A DNA stretch of 64,000 nucleotides from Clostridium jeddahitimonense (lineage in GTDB: Bacteria > Bacillota > Clostridia > Clostridiales > Clostridiaceae), in NCBI GenBank assembly GCA_000753455.2, contig LM994670.1, positions 679,182 through 743,181 of the forward strand, in the 5' to 3' direction. Positions 33,279-43,060 of the stretch are shown here, piece after piece (the stretch's first letter is position 1; the number at the start of each line of letters is the position of its first letter). Under the pieces are notes generated by a model, which worked only from the letters and a program-made list of their open reading frames with translations, did no database searches and was not told the origin of the DNA. The position numbers and the translations under genes are program-made.

Positions 33279-35109
33279 TGGAAGAAGAGGCCCAATGGGT
33301 GGACATGGAATGCGCGGTGCTGGTGAAAAGGCAAAAGATTTTAAAGGTACAATGAAAAAGCTTGCAAGCTATCTTAAACCATACACTCTATCAATTATAA
33401 TTGTATTTATATTTGCAATTGGTTCAGCTGCATTCTCTATAGTAGGACCTAAAATATTAGGTAATGTAACAACTGAAATTTTCTCAGGGTTAATGGATAA
33501 AGTTAAAGGTGTTGCTGATGGAGGTATCGACTTCTCATATATAGCAAATACATTACTTCTATTATTAGGGTTATACTTAATAAGTGCGTTATTCTCTTTT
33601 ATTCAAACTTTTGTTATGACAGGTGTATCACAAAAAGTTTCTTATAATATGAGAAAAGATATATCTGAAAAAATAAATAGAATGCCGCTTAAGTACTTTG
33701 ATACAAAGACTCATGGAGAAGTTTTATCAAGAGTTACTAATGATGTTGACACAGTTAGCCAAACTTTAAATCAAAGTTTATCTCAAATGTTAACAGCAAT
33801 TACTACTCTTATAGGTGTATTAATAATGATGATTTCTATAAGTGGAGTGATGACAGTTGCTGCATTATTGATACTACCTCTATCAATGGGACTTATATTT
33901 GGAGTAGTTAAAAAGTCACAAAAATACTTTAAGGATCAACAAAAATTCTTAGGGAATGTTAATGGTCAGGTTGAAGAAGTTTACTCAGGCCATAATATAA
34001 TGAAGGCTTTTAATGGTGAAGAACGTGCTATTAAAGAGTTTGATGAGTTAAATAATCAACTATATCATAGTGCATGGAAATCACAATTCCTATCAGGTAT
34101 GATGATGCCTATAATGAGCTTTGTTGGTAATTTAGGATATGTGTTAGTTTCTATATTAGGTGGATGGTTAACTGTCAAAAATAGAATATCTGTTGGTGAT
34201 ATTCAAGCGTTTATTCAATATATAAGAACATTCAATCAACCAATAGCTCAAACAGCACAAATAGCAAATGTACTTCAATCTACAGCAGCTGCTGCTGAAA
34301 GAGTATTTGAATTCTTAGATGAAGAAGAGGAAACTAAAGATCCTGTATCTCCAGTTTCTACTGAAGATATAAATGGAGAAGTTGAGTTTAAGCATGTTCA
34401 TTTTGGATATAACGAAGATAAGATTATAGTAAATGACTTTAATTCTAAGATTAAACCAGGTCAAAGAGTAGCTATAGTTGGACCAACAGGTGCAGGTAAA
34501 ACTACAATGGTTAAGCTGTTAATGAGATTCTATGATGTAAATGATGGTGCAATATTAATAGATGGGCATGATATTAGAGAGTTTAATCGTGGAGAATTAA
34601 GAAGTTTATTTGGTATGGTTCTTCAAGATACTTGGTTATTTAATGGATCAATAATGGAAAACATCCGTTATAGTAAGTTAGATGCTAGTGATGAAGAAGT
34701 TATAGAAGCAGCAAAAGCAGCTCATGTTCATAGGTTTGTTAAGACATTACCAGATGGATATAATATGATTCTTAATGAAGAAGCAAGTAACGTATCACAA
34801 GGGCAAAAGCAATTATTAACTATTGCAAGAGCTATTTTAGCAGATCCAAAGATATTAATACTTGATGAAGCTACAAGCTCAGTAGATACTCGTACAGAAG
34901 TATTAATTCAAAAAGCTATGGATAACTTAATGCATGGAAGAACAAGCTTCATAATTGCTCACAGATTATCTACTATAAGAGATGCTGATTTAATCCTTGT
35001 TATGAAAGATGGAGACATTGTAGAACAAGGAAACCACGAAGAGTTATTAGCTAAGAAAGGATTCTACGCAAATCTATACAATAGCCAATTCGAAGAAGTA
35101 GAAGCGTAA
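33271..35109 (+). CDS. ABC exporter half with canonical catalytic site
   Basis: Partner subunit, 612 residues, with six membrane helices (about 35-335) and an ATPase domain. Walker A GPTGAGKTT lies near 410, Walker B ILILDEATSSVD has the catalytic Glu, and the H-loop is in IIAHRLSTIRD. The signature is NVSQGQKQLL, with SQGQ instead of SGGQ, as in BmrD/LmrD-type subunits. The Gly/Arg-rich start (SNGRRGPMGGHGMRGAGEKAK) is common in this subgroup. The GAAAATGAGTAA overlap with the upstream gene implies translational coupling. Export of drugs or lipophilic compounds under MarR control is likely. Confidence 0.94.
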   Translation: MSNGRRGPMGGHGMRGAGEKAKDFKGTMKKLASYLKPYTLSIIIVFIFAIGSAAFSIVGPKILGNVTTEIFSGLMDKVKGVADGGIDFSYIANTLLLLLGLYLISALFSFIQTFVMTGVSQKVSYNMRKDISEKINRMPLKYFDTKTHGEVLSRVTNDVDTVSQTLNQSLSQMLTAITTLIGVLIMMISISGVMTVAALLILPLSMGLIFGVVKKSQKYFKDQQKFLGNVNGQVEEVYSGHNIMKAFNGEERAIKEFDELNNQLYHSAWKSQFLSGMMMPIMSFVGNLGYVLVSILGGWLTVKNRISVGDIQAFIQYIRTFNQPIAQTAQIANVLQSTAAAAERVFEFLDEEEETKDPVSPVSTEDINGEVEFKHVHFGYNEDKIIVNDFNSKIKPGQRVAIVGPTGAGKTTMVKLLMRFYDVNDGAILIDGHDIREFNRGELRSLFGMVLQDTWLFNGSIMENIRYSKLDASDEEVIEAAKAAHVHRFVKTLPDGYNMILNEEASNVSQGQKQLLTIARAILADPKILILDEATSSVDTRTEVLIQKAMDNLMHGRTSFIIAHRLSTIRDADLILVMKDGDIVEQGNHEELLAKKGFYANLYNSQFEEVEA

Positions 35110-35215
35110 GTAAGCATCCAAATCTTAGATTTGGCAAGGCGAACTTAACTGAAGGTCAAAATTTTAATTTGGTAACTTGAAGTTACACAGAGTGAATCTT
35201 AATTTTGAGTATTAA
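35110..35215 (+). repeat. Post-stop hairpin repeat, group III copy 3
   Basis: Begins at the stop of the ABC exporter. It has the hairpin CCAAATC-TTA-GATTTGG (35118-35134), a GAACTTAA block as in copy 1, then GTAACTTGAAGTTAC (35172-35186) shared with copy 2, enclosed by TCAAAATT and AATTTTGA arms. It thus combines modules of the copies at 697 and 30245. Confidence 0.55.
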
Positions 35216-35221
35216 ATTAAG

Positions 35222-35261
35222 TAGTACATGATTATTAAAAATAGTCATGTACTATTTTTTT
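35222..35261 (+). terminator. Rho-independent terminator of the ABC exporter operon
   Basis: TAGTACATGA (35222-35231) pairs with TCATGTACTA (35245-35254), followed by a run of T. Confidence 0.9.
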
Positions 35262-35362
35262 ATTTAAAAATAAAATCCACTAAGAATTAAATTTTAAATT
35301 TAATAATAAGAATATACTAAGCTGTTAATAAATTAATATGTTAACTTGAGGGAGCTGTTAGT

Positions 35363-36175
35363 ATGTATACATTTATTAAATTTATTTTATACTTTTCAAT
35401 ATATAGTTTTTTAGGATGGGTATGTGAAACTATATATTGTTCTATACTTGAGAGGAAATTTATTAATAGAGGATTTTTAAATGGACCGGTATGTCCGGTG
35501 TATGGTTTTGGGGCATTATTAGTTATAGCTTTATTAGATAAATATAGAGGAGATATTTTTGCTATATTTTTATTGGGAATGATTGTTACATCTGTTGTTG
35601 AATACATAACTGCAGTGATATTAGAAACATCCTTTCAAACAAAATGGTGGGATTATTCTAAACATAAATTTAATATTCATGGTAGAGTATGCCTTTTAAA
35701 TTCAACGCTTTTTGGTTTGTTATCTGTATTACTTATACAAGTAATAAATGTTAGAATTACTACCTTAGTTAATAGTGTTCCTAAGATAATAAACATAGTT
35801 CTAGCATGTATAATAATAGCTATGTTTTTATCTGACTTTATTACTACATTGATAGCTATGATTAAATTAAATGACAAGTTAAATAATTTAGTAGATGTAT
35901 TAATTGAGTTAAAATCCATGAATATTAAATTAAAGAATTTATACGATAAGGAATTTGAAAATCTTATAATTGGATTTAAGGATGAGGAAGAATCTGAATA
36001 TGTAATAGAGAACTTAACTAAGATTTATGAAAGATATAAAAAATTGAATGTAAGATCTATGTTACAAAGAAGAATACTTAAAGCCTTTCCTAATATAGAG
36101 CATACAAAGTATAAAGAACAGTTTAAAAATCTTAAAGAAATTATAAATAATAAGATAAAAAATCAAAATAAGTAA
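35363..36175 (+). CDS. CmpB-like putative ABC transporter permease (PF06541 type)
   Basis: A 270-residue membrane protein. The N-terminal block YSFLGWVCETIYCSILERKFINRGFLNGPVCPVYGFGAL-type sequence (residues about 12-50) is the hallmark of the ABC_trans_CmpB family, followed by about four more membrane segments and a charged cytoplasmic tail (about 170-270) that looks helical. The family is widespread in Clostridia; despite the name, no ATPase partner is adjacent here and its function is not established. A strong terminator follows at 36182. Confidence 0.85.
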   Translation: MYTFIKFILYFSIYSFLGWVCETIYCSILERKFINRGFLNGPVCPVYGFGALLVIALLDKYRGDIFAIFLLGMIVTSVVEYITAVILETSFQTKWWDYSKHKFNIHGRVCLLNSTLFGLLSVLLIQVINVRITTLVNSVPKIINIVLACIIIAMFLSDFITTLIAMIKLNDKLNNLVDVLIELKSMNIKLKNLYDKEFENLIIGFKDEEESEYVIENLTKIYERYKKLNVRSMLQRRILKAFPNIEHTKYKEQFKNLKEIINNKIKNQNK

Positions 36176-36181
36176 GTTGTT

Positions 36182-36219
36182 AAAAAGGATATTTCAAGGT
36201 GAAATATCCTTTTTATTAG
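36182..36219 (+). terminator. Rho-independent terminator
   Basis: AAAAAGGATATTTCA (36182-36196) pairs with TGAAATATCCTTTTT (36200-36214), with loop AGG. Confidence 0.93.
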
Positions 36220-36252
36220 TTTAACAATAAAATAATATTTTCAGCTGAAGTG

Positions 36253-36359
36253 TGAAATTATTTTCAAAAAATATAGGGTTAATAGATTTTAATTTGATAA
36301 AAAATAAAAAATAATATAAATTTTATGGAAAAGTATATCGAAAAATGAAAGTATTTTCA
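36253..36359 (+). promoter_or_regulatory. Two TGAAA-type palindromic operators upstream of the mannoside operon
   Basis: TGAAATTATTTTCA (36253-36266) and TGAAAGTATTTTCA (36346-36359) are near-identical dyads 93 bp apart (start to start), both followed by AAAA and ATA. They lie upstream of the PTS gene at 36463. The RpiR-type regulator encoded in the same operon is the natural candidate to bind them; looping between the sites is possible. Confidence 0.55.
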
Positions 36360-36462
36360 AAATATAATTAATTTAAGAAAGTTAAGCCTAAAAGTTCATA
36401 AAAGGTTTACATAGGTAATAATGGATGGCATACTTGTAAATGTAATTGGGAGGTGCTTATAC

Positions 36463-38445
36463 ATGAATAAAAAAATTGTAGCAGTAACAGCATGTGCAGC
36501 AGGTATTGCACATACATATATGGCAGCTGAGAGTTTAACTAAAGCTGGTAAGAAAAAAGGATATGATGTAAAGGTAGAAACACAAGGTTCTATTGGAGCA
36601 GAAAATATTTTAACAGAAAAAGATATAAAAGATGCCGATGTAGTAATTATTGCAGCTGACATTAATGTAGATTTAATGAGATTTTCAGGGAAAAGGGTTC
36701 TAGTGGTTAAGTCTATAGATGCAATAAAAGCTCCAGAAAAACTTATACAAAGAGCTTATGATGAAGCAACAGTTTTTGGAGCTAAGGGAACAAAAGTTGG
36801 TAAAGTAACTTTAGGTAAGACAGAAAATAAATTTGTTACTCATATAATGAGTGGTATATCTTACATGACTCCTATGGTTATAGCAGCAGGTATACTACTA
36901 GCAATTGCTAATATATTTGCATTCCAGGAGAATGAACTTGGTCAAATAGTAAACTGGGGATTTGATACTTCTACTCAATTAGGATTCTTTATGTCTAAGC
37001 TTTTTGAGGTTGGACAAATTGGATTCAAATTAATGATTCCACTATTTGCAGGATTTGTTGCTAATTCTATAGCGGATAAACCTGCAATTGCACCAGCTAT
37101 GATAGGAGCATATCTTGTAAATGATGCGGTCTATTTAGGAACTGAAACTGGAGGAGGCTTTTTAGGAGCAATACTAGTTGCATTTATAGTTGGGTATTTA
37201 GTAAAGGGATTAAAGAAAATAAAATGGCCAAAGATAGTACAACCACTATTAGCTATAATGATAATTCCTGTTATTTCAACGTTTATAATAATGGTTATTG
37301 TAACTTATATGATTGGTGGACCAATAGCTGGTTTAATGGATAGTCTTTATAGTGGATTAACTTATTTAAATGAAACTTATTCAAGTGCTCCATTTATAGT
37401 AGGTGCAATTATTGGAGCGATGATTGGATTTGACTTTGGTGGACCAGTTAATAAAACAGCACTTATTTTTGGTACTGCAGTATTTACAGATACTGTTGCT
37501 AAGTTTGGTATAGAAAATGCAAACTTTGTGCCAGGTACAGCAGCACAAGCAGCTATATCAGTTGCACCATTAGGTATTTGGCTTGCATCAGTATTATTTA
37601 AGAATAAATTTACAAAAGACGAAAGAGTATCAGCAAGTTCAGCTTTTGGTATGGGTATGGTAGGAGTAACAGAAGGAGCTATTCCTTTCGCAGCATCTAA
37701 TCCTGTTCAGATGATTACAGCATCAGTTGCAGGATCAGCTTTAGCAGGTGGATTAGTTTCTATAACTGGATGTAAATTCTATGGTGGTATAGGTTCTCCA
37801 TTAGGAACTATTATAGGTTATATTGAACAACCTATTCCATTCTTAACTTGGATATTATGTACATTTGCAGGAATAGTAGTGACAGCTTTAATTATAGGTT
37901 TCTGGAGAAAGCCTGTAGCTCAAAATGAGGATTTAACTGAAGAAGATGAAGAGGTTACGACTATAAGCGAAGTTGCAGCAACAGTAGTAAGAGAAGAAAG
38001 AGAATTATTTACAGAGAATCATATATATGTTGATGAAAACTCAAAGACTCAAGATGAAGCATTTAAGTTTATTGCAAGTATTGCTAAAAAGCACGGCTTT
38101 GTAAAGGATGAAATTGCTTACTATAATGGATTAAAAGAAAGAGAAAAAGAAGCTACTACAGGCTTTAATGATGGGATAGCTATTCCTCATAGTAAAAATG
38201 AAACTGTTATAAGTCCAGGAGTATTTTTAGTAAAGTTTAAAAATCCAATTGAATGGGATTCTTTAGATGGAAGTAAAATTACAACAGCTTTTGCTTTAAC
38301 AATACCAGAAGATGGAGCTGAAAATCATTTAAGAATATTAAGTTCTATTGCAACTAAATTAGTTGATGATAATTTTAGAAATACAATAGTTAAAGAAACT
38401 GACAAGAAAGAGCTATATAACTTAGTTTCAAAGATAGACTTTTAA
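36463..38445 (+). CDS. PTS fructose/mannosylglycerate-type transporter, EIIB-EIIC-EIIA fusion
   Basis: Imports and phosphorylates a sugar, 660 residues. Domains in order are EIIB (about 1-105, with phosphoryl Cys11 in VTACAAGIAHTYMAAE), EIIC (about 120-475, with FGGPVNKTA and GVTEGAIPFA motifs) and EIIA (about 515-655, active His near 576 in FNDGIAIPHSKNE). The frame is open from 36421, but GGGAGGTG places the start at ATG 36463. With the GH38 mannosidase next to it, the substrate is probably an alpha-mannoside such as 2-O-alpha-mannosyl-glycerate (MngA-like role) rather than fructose. Confidence 0.9.
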   Translation: MNKKIVAVTACAAGIAHTYMAAESLTKAGKKKGYDVKVETQGSIGAENILTEKDIKDADVVIIAADINVDLMRFSGKRVLVVKSIDAIKAPEKLIQRAYDEATVFGAKGTKVGKVTLGKTENKFVTHIMSGISYMTPMVIAAGILLAIANIFAFQENELGQIVNWGFDTSTQLGFFMSKLFEVGQIGFKLMIPLFAGFVANSIADKPAIAPAMIGAYLVNDAVYLGTETGGGFLGAILVAFIVGYLVKGLKKIKWPKIVQPLLAIMIIPVISTFIIMVIVTYMIGGPIAGLMDSLYSGLTYLNETYSSAPFIVGAIIGAMIGFDFGGPVNKTALIFGTAVFTDTVAKFGIENANFVPGTAAQAAISVAPLGIWLASVLFKNKFTKDERVSASSAFGMGMVGVTEGAIPFAASNPVQMITASVAGSALAGGLVSITGCKFYGGIGSPLGTIIGYIEQPIPFLTWILCTFAGIVVTALIIGFWRKPVAQNEDLTEEDEEVTTISEVAATVVREERELFTENHIYVDENSKTQDEAFKFIASIAKKHGFVKDEIAYYNGLKEREKEATTGFNDGIAIPHSKNETVISPGVFLVKFKNPIEWDSLDGSKITTAFALTIPEDGAENHLRILSSIATKLVDDNFRNTIVKETDKKELYNLVSKIDF

Positions 38446-38468
38446 TTTGTAAACTTTAAATAAAAAGA

Positions 38469-38500
38469 CCACTGGAGATAATTATATACTCCAGTGGAAT
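38469..38500 (+). terminator. Intra-operon stem-loop
   Basis: CCACTGGAG (38469-38477) pairs with CTCCAGTGG (38489-38497), then AATTTTC. The T tail is weak, so it more likely stabilises or cuts the mRNA, or reduces expression of the downstream mannosidase, than fully terminates. Confidence 0.6.
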
Positions 38501-38526
38501 TTTCAATAATGAAGGAGGTATTTAAA

Positions 38527-41139
38527 TTGAAAAGAATACATGTTTATTCCCATACTCACTGGGACTGTGAGTGGTACTTCACTTCAAATGAATCCATCAT
38601 ACAGCTTATATATCATATGGATGAAGTAATAGATGCACTAGAAAATGAAGTAATAGAGAATTATTTATTAGATGGGCAGTTAAGTATATTGGAGGATTAT
38701 TTAAGGTTTGCTCCAAGTAATTTTGATAGGGTAAGTAAATTAGTTCAAGTTGGTAAATTAATAATAGGACCTTGGTATACTCAAACAGATGAATTAGTTA
38801 TAGATGGAGAATCTATAGTTAGAAATTTATTATACGGTATAAAAAGTGCAAATAAGCTTGGTGGACATATGAAGGTTGGTTATTTACCAGATTCTTTTGG
38901 CCAAACGAAGGATTTACCAAAGATATTGAATGGATTTGATATAAAAAGAAGTATCTTTTGGAGAGGTGTTGCAAAGGATATATGCAAGAATAGAGAATTT
39001 AAATGGAATAGTGAAGATGGAAGTTCTCTTTTAGTATATAACATAAAGAATGGTTACTTCTATGGAGGTAATTTAATTTATAATGATGATATTGATGCTG
39101 TTGAAGAAACTATTTTAGATGGTTCAGCAACAGAAAATATATTATTACCTGTAGGTGGAGATCAAAGATATGTTGATTTTAACTTAAAAGAAAGAATTAA
39201 GTATTATCAAGATAGAACTAAAAATAAATTTGAGTATGTTGAAAGTACTTGTGAAAAGTTCTTTGAAGAATTAGAAAAGGAAGAAGATTTGCTAGAAGTT
39301 GAAGGTGAATTTATAAGTCCATCTAATTCAAAAATACATAGGTCAATTTATTCATCAAGATATGATTTAAAGTATTTAAATGATAAAATTGAAAGAAAAT
39401 TAATTCATCAGTTAGAACCACTTATGGTAATTGCTCAAAATATGGGATTAGATCCTAAGACTGAAATGCTTGAGGAGATTTGGAAAAAGCTACTTATGAA
39501 TCATGCTCATGATAGTGCTTGTGGATGTAATAGTGATAAAACTAATAGAAGTATATTATCAAGACTTATTGAAGCTGATCAATTAGCTTATTCAGCTTAT
39601 GATTATATTGTTAGAAAGATAAGTGAGTCTTTAGAAAATAAAGAAGAGAATAATTTGATTTTATTTAATACTTTATCAGTAAGTAGAAATGAAAATGTTA
39701 AGGTAGTTTTAACTACTAAAACTAAAAATTTTGAGATAAGAGATGAGAATGGCAACTTAATTAATTATCAAGTATTAGGTAAAGTAAGAGAATATGCAGG
39801 TAGTATTAAGAAGGATGAAAGTCTTTATGATGAAAACTTATATTACTATGTATGGGATATTATTATTCAGTGTCATTTATCACCTTTAAGTATAGAAGTA
39901 TTGAAGGTTAATGAAATAGATGAGGATATGCTAGAAGATAAGATTAACACAGATGAGATTGAAGATAACTTCTATAAAGTTTCTTTTGTAAATGGAAAGA
40001 TAAATATAACTGATAAATTTAGAAATAAAACTTTAGAGAATTGTTTATATATTGAAGAGTCCGGAGATGATGGGGATACGTATGATTATTCTCCTCCAGA
40101 AAAGGATATAAGATATAAATTAACCTTTGAGGAATCAGTATGTGAATCTACAGTAGGCGAACTTTATAAAGAGTTAAGGTTAAGTGGGATATTCACAGTA
40201 CCGAGCAATTTAGAGGATAGAGAAAATGGTGTTATAAATACAGAAATACCATATGAGCTGAAGATATCGCTATGTGATAAAGCTGTTGTTGAATGTCATT
40301 TGGAGATAGATAACAAAGCTTATGATCATAGGATGAGAGTTGTATTTAAAAGTGATGTAATAAGTGAAGAGAGCTTAACAGATACACCTTTTGGAACGAT
40401 TAGAAGAGATAATATACCAGCACATATAGATGACTGGAGAGAACTTGGCTGGAGAGAAGAACCATCACCAATCTATCCAATGCTTCATTTTGTTGGTATT
40501 GAAGATGAGAAATCATCAGCAGTTATGTTAGCTAAGGGAATAAAAGAATATGAAGTACTAGATAATTCTAAGATTGCACTTACTTTATTTAGAGGAGTTG
40601 GGTTCTTAGGAAAACCAGATCTGATAAGAAGGCCAGGAGTTGCATCAGGAAATGAATTTAGATATATAGAAACTCCAGATAGTCAGTTAATTCAAAAAAT
40701 GAAATTTAAGTTTGCTATAGTTTTAGATAATAATATCAATGTTGCAAAGATTAACAAACTATGGAAGAGTTATTCTGTATCAGTTCCAAACTATCAAGTT
40801 CAAGAAATAAATAGATTTACAAATACATTAAAATATTTTGTTATGCATCCTTTAAAGGAAAAGCTAAATAAAGTTGAAGGCATTGTAGATAGCGATAATT
40901 TAAAGGATATAGTTGTTACATCAATAATGCCAATAGATAAAAAGTCTTACTCTATTAGGTTGTTAAACTGCAATGATTCTATAGAAAGTGCTGGAGAAAT
41001 AACAGTAAATAATGGATCAAGCTATCAGTGGATAAATATGAATAATAGAGAACTTTCAGAGAAGGTAGCTATTGATGGAGCTATTGATATTGGTAGATTT
41101 AACAAGGGTGAAGTAAAAACATTAAAGATTAATATATAG
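38527..41139 (+). CDS. GH38 alpha-mannosidase (mannosylglycerate hydrolase-like)
   Basis: Cytoplasmic glycoside hydrolase of 870 residues. Zinc ligands appear in HVYSHTHWDCEW (His and Asp near residues 11-13) and NHAHDSACGC (near 330). The probable nucleophile Asp is in GYLPDSFGQTKDLP (near 120). It would split the phosphorylated mannoside delivered by the PTS, as MngB does, or act like streptococcal GH38 enzymes on alpha-1,3-mannose. The frame is open from a GTG at 38494, but AAGGAGGT at 38512-38519 selects the TTG at 38527. No signal peptide is present. Confidence 0.92.
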   Translation: MKRIHVYSHTHWDCEWYFTSNESIIQLIYHMDEVIDALENEVIENYLLDGQLSILEDYLRFAPSNFDRVSKLVQVGKLIIGPWYTQTDELVIDGESIVRNLLYGIKSANKLGGHMKVGYLPDSFGQTKDLPKILNGFDIKRSIFWRGVAKDICKNREFKWNSEDGSSLLVYNIKNGYFYGGNLIYNDDIDAVEETILDGSATENILLPVGGDQRYVDFNLKERIKYYQDRTKNKFEYVESTCEKFFEELEKEEDLLEVEGEFISPSNSKIHRSIYSSRYDLKYLNDKIERKLIHQLEPLMVIAQNMGLDPKTEMLEEIWKKLLMNHAHDSACGCNSDKTNRSILSRLIEADQLAYSAYDYIVRKISESLENKEENNLILFNTLSVSRNENVKVVLTTKTKNFEIRDENGNLINYQVLGKVREYAGSIKKDESLYDENLYYYVWDIIIQCHLSPLSIEVLKVNEIDEDMLEDKINTDEIEDNFYKVSFVNGKINITDKFRNKTLENCLYIEESGDDGDTYDYSPPEKDIRYKLTFEESVCESTVGELYKELRLSGIFTVPSNLEDRENGVINTEIPYELKISLCDKAVVECHLEIDNKAYDHRMRVVFKSDVISEESLTDTPFGTIRRDNIPAHIDDWRELGWREEPSPIYPMLHFVGIEDEKSSAVMLAKGIKEYEVLDNSKIALTLFRGVGFLGKPDLIRRPGVASGNEFRYIETPDSQLIQKMKFKFAIVLDNNINVAKINKLWKSYSVSVPNYQVQEINRFTNTLKYFVMHPLKEKLNKVEGIVDSDNLKDIVVTSIMPIDKKSYSIRLLNCNDSIESAGEITVNNGSSYQWINMNNRELSEKVAIDGAIDIGRFNKGEVKTLKINI

Positions 41140-41201
41140 TTGCAAAATAAGGTGAAACATATTAAAGTTAAACTGTAAATTAGATAATATGGAGGGGATA
41201 T

Positions 41202-41999
41202 ATGGAGAAGGAGATTATTTTAAGAATAAATCATGCGAAGATGAATTTTACATATGTAGAGGAACAAATTGCTGATTATTTCCTGAAAAATAACCCATCA
41301 CTACCCATAAGTGAACTAGCTACGACTTTATGTGTTTCACCTGCTTCTATTACACGATTTTGTAAAAAGATAGGTTTAAGTAATTATAAAGAATTAGTTT
41401 ATTTATATAGTGAACATTTGAAAGATAACAGTAACCTAAATGTAAATAATATATCAGCAGATTTACAAAATTCATATTTTAAAATATTTAGTCATATAGA
41501 TGGTTGTTTCGATAGAGAAAAGGTAGAAAAGATATGTAAATATATCCATGAATATAGATTTATGCATATATTTGCTCAAGGATTAAGTGCAACAGCAGCT
41601 CAAGATTTTAAGTTTAGATTTTCAAGAACTGGAAAGTTGATAGAGGTCATACATGATAAAGTTGCTATTGAGGTGGCATGCCAAGTCTTACAGAAAGGCG
41701 ACTTAGCATTTATCTTTACATTAAGGGGAAATAAGCATTTAGAAAAGTGTGCTGAGATACTTAGAAATAAGGGCGTAACATTAATTGTTATTACAGGGAA
41801 TCCTAACTCTACTTTAACCCAAAATGCTGATGTTGTGCTAATTACTGCAAATCTTTCAGGGGAAGAATCAACAGGAATGATATCAGCTCAAATTCCTATA
41901 TTAATACAAATAGATTTGATACACTATTTTTATGTGAGGAAATATAGTGAGGTACTTGAACAGTGGGTATCTACAGAAAAGGTTTTCAATAATGATTAA
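41202..41999 (+). CDS. RpiR-family transcriptional regulator with SIS domain
   Basis: A 265-residue regulator: an N-terminal helix-turn-helix (about 1-75, ISELATTLCVSPASITRFCKKIGLSNYKE) and a C-terminal sugar-phosphate-binding SIS domain (about 110-240, FTLRGNKHLEKCAEILRNKGVTLIVITGN). It is located inside the PTS/mannosidase operon and is likely its local regulator, sensing a phosphorylated sugar. RBS GGAGGGG precedes the start. Candidate operators are at 36253 and 36346. Confidence 0.92.
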   Translation: MEKEIILRINHAKMNFTYVEEQIADYFLKNNPSLPISELATTLCVSPASITRFCKKIGLSNYKELVYLYSEHLKDNSNLNVNNISADLQNSYFKIFSHIDGCFDREKVEKICKYIHEYRFMHIFAQGLSATAAQDFKFRFSRTGKLIEVIHDKVAIEVACQVLQKGDLAFIFTLRGNKHLEKCAEILRNKGVTLIVITGNPNSTLTQNADVVLITANLSGEESTGMISAQIPILIQIDLIHYFYVRKYSEVLEQWVSTEKVFNND

Positions 42000-42038
42000 A
42001 ATACTTTCAGATAATAAATATTTAAGGAGAATTTAAAG

Positions 42039-42926
42039 ATGTATGCTTGTTTAGATATTGGTGGAACTTCAATAAAAGTTGCTGTGGGAGATAAATTTGG
42101 TCATTTACTAGATCATGATACTTTATATGTATCACATCAATTAAATGAATTTATTGATGCAATAGTAGAATGGATTGAAAAAGTTAAAAAAGAATATGAT
42201 ATTGAAGGTATAGCTATAAGTGCTCCAGGGGCAGTTGATAGCAAAAGTGGAATAGTTGGAGGAGATAGCGCAGTACCATGTATTCATGGACCTAACTGGA
42301 AGGAAGTACTATTTGATAGAACAGGCCTTAAAGTTAGCATTGAAAATGATGCTAATTGTGCAGCTTTAGCTGAAGTATTTTCAGGAACAGCAAAAGATGT
42401 TGATGATATGATGTTTGTTGTATGTGGGACAGGCATCGGTGGAGCTATTGTTAAGGATGGCAAAATTCATAAAGGTAAAAATTTATTTGGTGGAGAGTTT
42501 GGATATATGTTAATGACTGATGATAATGGTAGACCTGTTAACTTCAGTGAATATGCGTCAACTATGTCTTTTGTAAGAAAAGTTAGAAAACATTATAATG
42601 ATGATTCTTGGGATGGGAAAAAGGTATTTGAAGCTGCTGAAAATGGAGATGAATTCTGTATGCAGGCAATCGATACTTTTTATTTAAATCTAGCAAGAGG
42701 TATATTTAATCTTCAACATATTTACGATCCAGAGATGATATTATTAGGTGGATCTATAAGTGATAGAGAGGACTTTATCGATAAATTAAGAGATAAGTTA
42801 GAGTATATAATAAATAAAATTGATATTAAATGTATAACACCTAATATTTCTACTTGCACACATAAAAAAGATGCGAATTTAGTAGGAGCATTAGCTAATT
42901 ATATAAGTGAATATTGTGATAAATAA
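42039..42926 (+). CDS. ROK-family sugar kinase lacking the zinc cysteine motif
   Basis: A 295-residue ROK kinase with the ATP loop ACLDIGGTSIKVAVGD (residues 3-18), the catalytic ENDANCAALAE (near 104), VCGTGIGGAIV (near 131) and GGEFGYM (near 155). The usual CxCGxxGCxE zinc motif that follows in glucokinases and mannokinases is absent; the region reads LMTDDNGRPVNFSEYAS. In the operon it would phosphorylate the mannose, or another hexose, released by the GH38 enzyme. RBS AAGGAGAA precedes the start. Confidence 0.9.
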   Translation: MYACLDIGGTSIKVAVGDKFGHLLDHDTLYVSHQLNEFIDAIVEWIEKVKKEYDIEGIAISAPGAVDSKSGIVGGDSAVPCIHGPNWKEVLFDRTGLKVSIENDANCAALAEVFSGTAKDVDDMMFVVCGTGIGGAIVKDGKIHKGKNLFGGEFGYMLMTDDNGRPVNFSEYASTMSFVRKVRKHYNDDSWDGKKVFEAAENGDEFCMQAIDTFYLNLARGIFNLQHIYDPEMILLGGSISDREDFIDKLRDKLEYIINKIDIKCITPNISTCTHKKDANLVGALANYISEYCDK

Positions 42927-43010
42927 GGATTTTTTAGTAGAACGTAAATATTACAAACACTTATAAAAAGCAAACATAAAAATATTATAGTTAGTACATA
43001 ATTAAATTAG

Positions 43011-43045
43011 AATACCACCAGCTAAGCTGGTGGTATTTATTTTAT
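43011..43045. terminator. Bidirectional terminator
   Basis: AATACCACCAGC (43011-43022) pairs with GCTGGTGGTATT (43026-43037), loop TAA, then TATTTTAT. It separates the convergent ROK kinase and oxidoreductase genes. Confidence 0.93.
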
Positions 43046-43060
43046 AATAATATTTATATC

